DNA of 9,637 bases from Flavobacterium sp. GTDB taxonomy: Bacteria > Bacteroidota > Bacteroidia > Flavobacteriales > Flavobacteriaceae. Positions 6,741 to 9,637 of the stretch are shown one piece after another. The DNA lies in contig JAHEBK010000043.1 of assembly GCA_024642295.1 (NCBI GenBank), positions 1-9,637 of the forward strand, in the 5' to 3' direction. How positions within the stretch are numbered: position 1 is the stretch's first letter; the number at the start of each line of letters is the position of its first letter. Position numbers and translations under genes: made by a program. The notes beneath the pieces were generated by a model. That model ran no database searches, was not told where the DNA came from, and saw nothing but the letters and a program-made list of their open reading frames with translations.

Positions 6741-6811
6741 CCCCCTTAAAAATTGTAGTAATCAAAAAAATAACTGCTCAAGTAATAAAATACACCCCCT
6801 AATTTTTATGG
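6741..6811 (+). promoter_or_regulatory. Paired CCCCCT tracts, candidate activator sites for glnII
   Basis: CCCCCTTAAAAATT begins at 6741 and CCCCCTAATTTTTATGG at 6795. Their 54-bp spacing is close to five helical turns. The second contains an imperfect dyad, CCCTAA-TTT-TTATGG (6797-6811), ending 15 bases before the glnII -7 box, where an activator would commonly bind. I saw no other run of five C or five G in the window. The identity of any binding protein is unknown. Confidence 0.4.
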
Positions 6812-6826
6812 CTAAAAAAAAACTTT

Positions 6827-6834
6827 TATATTTG
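6827..6834 (+). promoter_or_regulatory. Bacteroidota -7 box for glnII
   Basis: TATATTTG exactly matches TAnnTTTG and ends 35 bases before the glnII ATG, giving an expected leader of about 28 bases. There is no clear -33 TTG; TTATG at 6806-6810 is the nearest candidate. A weak -33 would fit a promoter that needs an activator. Confidence 0.7.
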
Positions 6835-6869
6835 CATCTTTAAATTCATTAAACAAACATATAGACATT

Positions 6870-7889
6870 ATGGCTAAAATAAAATTAGAGTACCTATGGT
6901 TAGATGGTTACGAACCAACACAAAATCTTAGAAGTAAAACTAAAGTTGAAGAGCACGAAAACTTCCAAGGAACATTAGAAGAAATAGGACTTTGGTCTTT
7001 TGATGGTTCATCTACAAGACAAGCTGAAGGTGGTTCATCTGACTGTTCATTATTACCAGTTGCTATCTATCCAGATCCAGCACGTATCAACGGATACTTA
7101 GTAATGTGTGAAGTTATGAATGCTGATGGAACAGCACACCCTTCTAACGGTAGAGCTACTATTGATGATGACAATGACGATTTCTGGTTTGGTTTCGAAC
7201 AAGAATATTTCATCATGGACACTAAAACTCAATTGCCATTAGGATTCCCTATCGGAGGTTACCCTGCACCACAAGGTATGTACTACTGTTCAGTTGGTGG
7301 AAAAAACACTCACGGTAGAGATTTAGTTGAAGAGCACGCTAACTTGTGTATCGATGCAGGATTAAACTTTGAAGGTATCAACCAAGAAGTTGCTTGTGGA
7401 CAATGGGAATTCCAATTGTTTGCAAAAGGAGCTAAAAAAGCAGGTGATGAAATCTGGGTTGCTAGATATTTATTAGACCGTTTGACTGAGAAATATGGTT
7501 ACTATATTGACTACCACCCAAAACCTCTTGGAAAAGACATGGATTGGAATGGTTCAGGTATGCACGCTAACTTCTCTAACAATGTTTTAAGAACATGTGG
7601 AGACAAAGAAGTATACGCAAAAATCTGTGAAGCTTTCCGTCCTGTAACTGCTGAACACATTGCTGTTTACGGAGCTCACAACGACCAACGTTTAACTGGT
7701 TTACACGAAACGGCTTCTATTCACGATTTCTCTTGGGGAGTTTCAGACAGAGGATGTTCAATCCGTATTCCATTAATCGCTGTACAAAAAGGATACAAAG
7801 GATGGTTGGAAGACAGAAGACCAGCATCTAACGGTGATCCATACAAAATTGCTGCAAGAATTATCAAAACAGTTAATTCTGCTATATAA
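6870..7889 (+). CDS. glnII: Glutamine synthetase type II (eukaryote-like)
   Basis: This enzyme makes glutamine from glutamate, ammonia and ATP. At 339 residues it has GSII length, far shorter than GSI (about 470). The beta-grasp domain comes first, with WSFDGSST (42-49), where GSII enzymes bind substrate across subunits. The catalytic domain has FGFEQEYF (107-114, metal ligands Glu110 and Glu112), GINQEVACGQWEFQ (169-182), NGSGMHANFS (227-236, ATP and glutamate site), NDQRLTGLHETAS (271-283), and WGVSDRGCSIRIP (289-301) with substrate arginines. EDRRPASNGDPY (314-325) matches the end of GS domains. The tyrosine adenylylation loop of GSI is absent, so control is probably transcriptional or allosteric. 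The regular codon choice suggests high expression. The gene is monocistronic: it has its own promoter box upstream and a terminator 21 bases past the stop. It lies back to back with glnN. Confidence 0.96.
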   Translation: MAKIKLEYLWLDGYEPTQNLRSKTKVEEHENFQGTLEEIGLWSFDGSSTRQAEGGSSDCSLLPVAIYPDPARINGYLVMCEVMNADGTAHPSNGRATIDDDNDDFWFGFEQEYFIMDTKTQLPLGFPIGGYPAPQGMYYCSVGGKNTHGRDLVEEHANLCIDAGLNFEGINQEVACGQWEFQLFAKGAKKAGDEIWVARYLLDRLTEKYGYYIDYHPKPLGKDMDWNGSGMHANFSNNVLRTCGDKEVYAKICEAFRPVTAEHIAVYGAHNDQRLTGLHETASIHDFSWGVSDRGCSIRIPLIAVQKGYKGWLEDRRPASNGDPYKIAARIIKTVNSAI

Positions 7890-7910
7890 TTCTTAATTTA
7901 TAAATTTAAA

Positions 7911-7942
7911 AGTGCTTTCAGAAATGAAGGCACTTTTTTTTT
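7911..7942 (+). terminator. Rho-independent terminator of glnII
   Basis: AGTGCTTTCA (7911-7920) pairs with TGAAGGCACT (7925-7934) around a GAAA tetraloop, with one U-G pair, followed by eight T. It begins 21 bases after the glnII stop codon. Confidence 0.93.
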
Positions 7943-7954
7943 ATTACCTTCAAT

Positions 7955-7986
7955 CCTAATTTAATATTAAAAAAGTAAAAATTAGG
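7955..7986 (+). promoter_or_regulatory. Inverted repeat CCTAATTT upstream of the alx promoter
   Basis: CCTAATTT (7955-7962) and its exact reverse complement AAATTAGG (7979-7986) are separated by 16 bases. The second arm ends 11 bases before the alx -7 box, so the pair spans the -33 region. The same octamer lies at 6798-6805 upstream of glnII. I infer a protein-binding operator. Confidence 0.45.
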
Positions 7987-7997
7987 CAATCAAAAAG

Positions 7998-8005
7998 TAT
8001 CTTTG
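7998..8005 (+). promoter_or_regulatory. Bacteroidota -7 box for alx
   Basis: TATCTTTG exactly matches TAnnTTTG and ends 22 bases before the ATG. The predicted leader is only about 15 bases, too short for a yybP-ykoY or alx-type leader RNA switch. Confidence 0.65.
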
Positions 8006-8027
8006 AAGTTCTAAAAAACACATTACC

Positions 8028-8963
8028 ATGATTGTTTGGATTAGTTTCATAAGCGCCATTTTACTATTCTTAGCCTTAGATTTGGGAATTTTTAATAAAA
8101 CCCCACACGAAATAAGCTCTAAAGAAGCTGGAAAATGGACCGCTATTTGGGTTTCACTATCGTTTATATTCTCAGGAGTTATCTATTGGTTATACCAAAA
8201 CAATTATATCGCTAATCCTGACCAATTAAGCCCTACAGTCGCCTCAATGAAATATATCACTGGGTATTTAATAGAACTTTCTTTGAGTGTAGATAATATT
8301 TTTGTAATTGCGATTATCTTCTCAGCCTTTAAAATCCCTAAAAAATACCAACATCGCGTTTTGTTCTGGGGCATTCTTGGCGCCATTATCTTTAGAGGAA
8401 TCATGATTTATTTTGGTGTTCTTATCATTAATAAATTTGCTTGGACTACTTATATCTTTGGAACATTCCTTGTTTATACTGCCGTAAAAATGCTTTTCAC
8501 AAAGGAAGAAGAGCAATTCAACCCTAAAAAATCGCTTGTTTACCGATACTTACGAAAACTAACTCCGATTACCACTCAAATTGACGGAGAACATTTTTTT
8601 GTAAAGAAAAGACACATCAAAGCCGCAACTCCTTTATTTGTAGCCTTAATTGTCATCGAAGTAATGGATGTTATTTTTGCATTGGATAGTGTTCCAGCCA
8701 TTTTAGCCATCACATCCGACCCGTTTTTAGTATTTAGTTCTAATATTTTTGCCATCTTAGGACTGCGTTCGATGTATTTCTTTCTGGCAAATATGTTGGA
8801 AAGGTTTAGTTATCTCGAATATAGTTTAATTGCTATTTTAAGTTTTGTTGGACTCAAAATGCTAATCCATGATTTTGTAACAATACCCGAATGGGCTTCA
8901 TTGGGCGTTATTGCATTATCACTAATAATTGGTATTATTGTCTCTTTACGAACTAATAAATAA
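8028..8963 (+). CDS. alx: TerC/Alx family membrane protein
   Basis: This is an integral inner-membrane protein of the TerC superfamily, closest in layout to E. coli Alx, which has been linked to manganese export and growth at high pH. Its 311 residues hold about nine hydrophobic segments (roughly 4-22, 37-57, 75-100, 111-133, 138-156, 200-220, 237-255, 265-281, 287-306). The two inverted family motifs with conserved membrane acids are ELSLSVDNIFV (83-93, Glu83 and Asp89) and EVMDVIFALDSVPA (211-224, Glu211, Asp214 and Asp220). The loop IDGEHFFVKK (185-194) and SNIFAILGLRSMYF (238-251) also match the Alx branch. The charged loop at about 158-198 is probably cytoplasmic. No tellurite-resistance genes are nearby, so metal homeostasis is likelier than tellurite resistance. 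The gene is monocistronic: the glnII terminator lies before it and a bidirectional terminator lies after it. The transported ion is inferred, not shown. Confidence 0.9.
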   Translation: MIVWISFISAILLFLALDLGIFNKTPHEISSKEAGKWTAIWVSLSFIFSGVIYWLYQNNYIANPDQLSPTVASMKYITGYLIELSLSVDNIFVIAIIFSAFKIPKKYQHRVLFWGILGAIIFRGIMIYFGVLIINKFAWTTYIFGTFLVYTAVKMLFTKEEEQFNPKKSLVYRYLRKLTPITTQIDGEHFFVKKRHIKAATPLFVALIVIEVMDVIFALDSVPAILAITSDPFLVFSSNIFAILGLRSMYFFLANMLERFSYLEYSLIAILSFVGLKMLIHDFVTIPEWASLGVIALSLIIGIIVSLRTNK

Positions 8964-8964
8964 C

Positions 8965-8996
8965 AAAAAAGAGAGCTATAATGGCTCTCTTTTTTT
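8965..8996. terminator. Bidirectional terminator between alx and the lipoprotein gene
   Basis: AAAAAAGAGAGC (8965-8976) pairs with GCTCTCTTTTTT (8984-8995), a 12-bp perfect stem with a seven-base loop. T runs on both strands let it end both convergent genes. It begins right after the alx stop and lies 20 bases past the lipoprotein stop. Confidence 0.9.
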
Positions 8997-9015
8997 ATAC
9001 TGTTTTTTGAAAAAA

Positions 9016-9522
9016 TTAAAATTCTATTTTTTGGATATCATTTTCTTTAATATTCAAAGCTCCTATCACTTCATTGTAATTTTCTTTATTTATTGATGAT
9101 GAAAAACTTCCAGGCACAATAACTATTCTTAAAACTTGATTGTTTCTAAAAGTAGCTGAAACAGACTGTAAATCATTACCTACCATATATACATTAATAT
9201 CGTTTTTAGTAAAATCAAATCGGTATCCAAAATCCAAAGTCCCATTATCAAAATAAAAAGTCTCAGGCATTAATTTCCACAAATCATTTCCATTATAAGT
9301 TCCACTCAATCTATACACAAGCACAACATCTGAAGCATAAATTGCAGGACTAAGATTTATTATTTTACTATATCCATTAGCTGAATTAAACGAAGTAGTC
9401 ACTTCAAACACTTCACTAATGGTATCTTGATCCACATAATCAGGAGCAGTATTATCATTTACGGTACAACTTTGCAAGCTTAACAAACCTACAATAGCAA
9501 AAAGGGTAATTATCTTTTTCAT
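9016..9522 (-). CDS. Small predicted lipoprotein, 168 aa, unknown function
   Basis: MKKIITLFAIVGLLSLQSC is a type II signal peptide: basic start, hydrophobic core, and a lipobox LQSC with Cys19 as the lipidated residue. After it comes a short polar, acidic stretch (TVNDNTAPDYVDQD), as is common in Bacteroidota lipoproteins and compatible with transport to the outer membrane. The mature part (about 35-168) looks beta-rich: EVFEVTTSFNSANGYSKIINLSP, then VVLVYRLSG (given as separate strands), LWKLMPETFYFDNGTLDFGYRFDF, VYMVGNDL, and RIVIVPGSF. It ends in an amphipathic stretch with IQKIEF. I do not recognise a named domain. The protein is small enough to be a single sandwich-like domain. It has its own upstream region with a sigma-54-like element, and it ends at the shared terminator at 8965-8996. 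A surface or periplasm-facing role is inferred from the signal only. Confidence 0.85.
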   Translation of the reverse strand: MKKIITLFAIVGLLSLQSCTVNDNTAPDYVDQDTISEVFEVTTSFNSANGYSKIINLSPAIYASDVVLVYRLSGTYNGNDLWKLMPETFYFDNGTLDFGYRFDFTKNDINVYMVGNDLQSVSATFRNNQVLRIVIVPGSFSSSINKENYNEVIGALNIKENDIQKIEF

Positions 9523-9560
9523 AGCTTTAATTTTTTTAATTGTTATCTATTTGTCTTATA

Positions 9561-9577
9561 CCCATTAATTGTGCCAA
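9561..9577 (-). promoter_or_regulatory. Sigma-54-like -24/-12 promoter for the lipoprotein gene
   Basis: The minus strand reads TTGGCACAATTAATGGG. TTGGCAC matches the -24 element exactly. After five bases, ATGG keeps the TG of the -12 TTGC element at the right spacing but has G for C. The predicted start of transcription, near 9550, gives a leader of about 28 bases. No TAnnTTTG box is present in the 115 bases upstream of this gene. Confidence 0.45.
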
Positions 9578-9637
9578 AGTTTATTTTCAATCCTTTTCAC
9601 TTTAAAATAAAATATCAATTCCGTACACAATAGAAGC

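Larger units (their letters stand above)
6401..6869. other. 469-bp divergent control region between glnN and glnII
   Basis: No reading frame of gene size or structured RNA is recognisable in this strongly AT-rich gap. It holds a -7 box for each flanking gene, near its two ends. Two CCCCCT tracts start at 6741 and 6795, 54 bp apart, in DNA otherwise poor in C and G. There is also an 11-codon reading frame at 6808-6843. The stretch 6470-6690 shows nothing I can name. There is no sigma-54 -24/-12 element. Confidence 0.6.

Noticed and set aside
6401..6869. Sigma-54 promoter or known riboswitch in the glnN-glnII gap
   Set aside because: No TGGCAC-N5-TTGC pattern and no recognisable conserved RNA (such as a glnA-type glutamine RNA) could be found; TAnnTTTG boxes explain both starts.
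8028..8963. Tellurite-resistance operon
   Set aside because: Only a TerC/Alx-type protein is present, with no terA, terB, terD, terE or terZ neighbours and independent transcription; metal homeostasis is more likely.

Overview
The window looks like chromosomal DNA from a member of Bacteroidota, most likely Flavobacterium or a close relative. The evidence is AT-rich DNA with very AT-rich gaps, no Shine-Dalgarno sequences at the starts, four promoters with the Bacteroidota -7 box TAnnTTTG, a diverged 392-residue PurM, and a type III glutamine synthetase beside a type II enzyme. No tRNA, rRNA, insertion sequence, CRISPR array or phage gene was seen.

Layout from left to right: the 3' end of an M28 zinc metallopeptidase gene (+). 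Then five genes read leftward: a 146-residue protein with an apparent internal duplication, a 121-residue protein of unknown role, purM (purine synthesis), a secreted protein with two OmpA-like domains, and glnN (type III glutamine synthetase). A 469-bp divergent control region separates glnN from glnII (type II glutamine synthetase, +). Then come an Alx/TerC-type membrane protein gene (+) and, convergent to it, a small lipoprotein gene (-).

The functional core is nitrogen assimilation: two structurally distinct glutamine synthetases sit back to back, each with an identical TATATTTG box. The gap between them holds two CCCCCT tracts 54 bp apart, and the octamer CCTAATTT at the proximal tract recurs as an inverted pair just upstream of the alx promoter. 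The other genes are housekeeping or envelope functions with no clear pathway link to one another. Four Rho-independent terminators divide the region into short transcription units.

I found no clear new multi-gene system. The points most worth checking are the glnII/alx motif, a sigma-54-like promoter before the lipoprotein, the uneven loss of a peptidoglycan-binding residue between the two OmpA domains, and several short-period repeats confined to the gaps left of position 3235.
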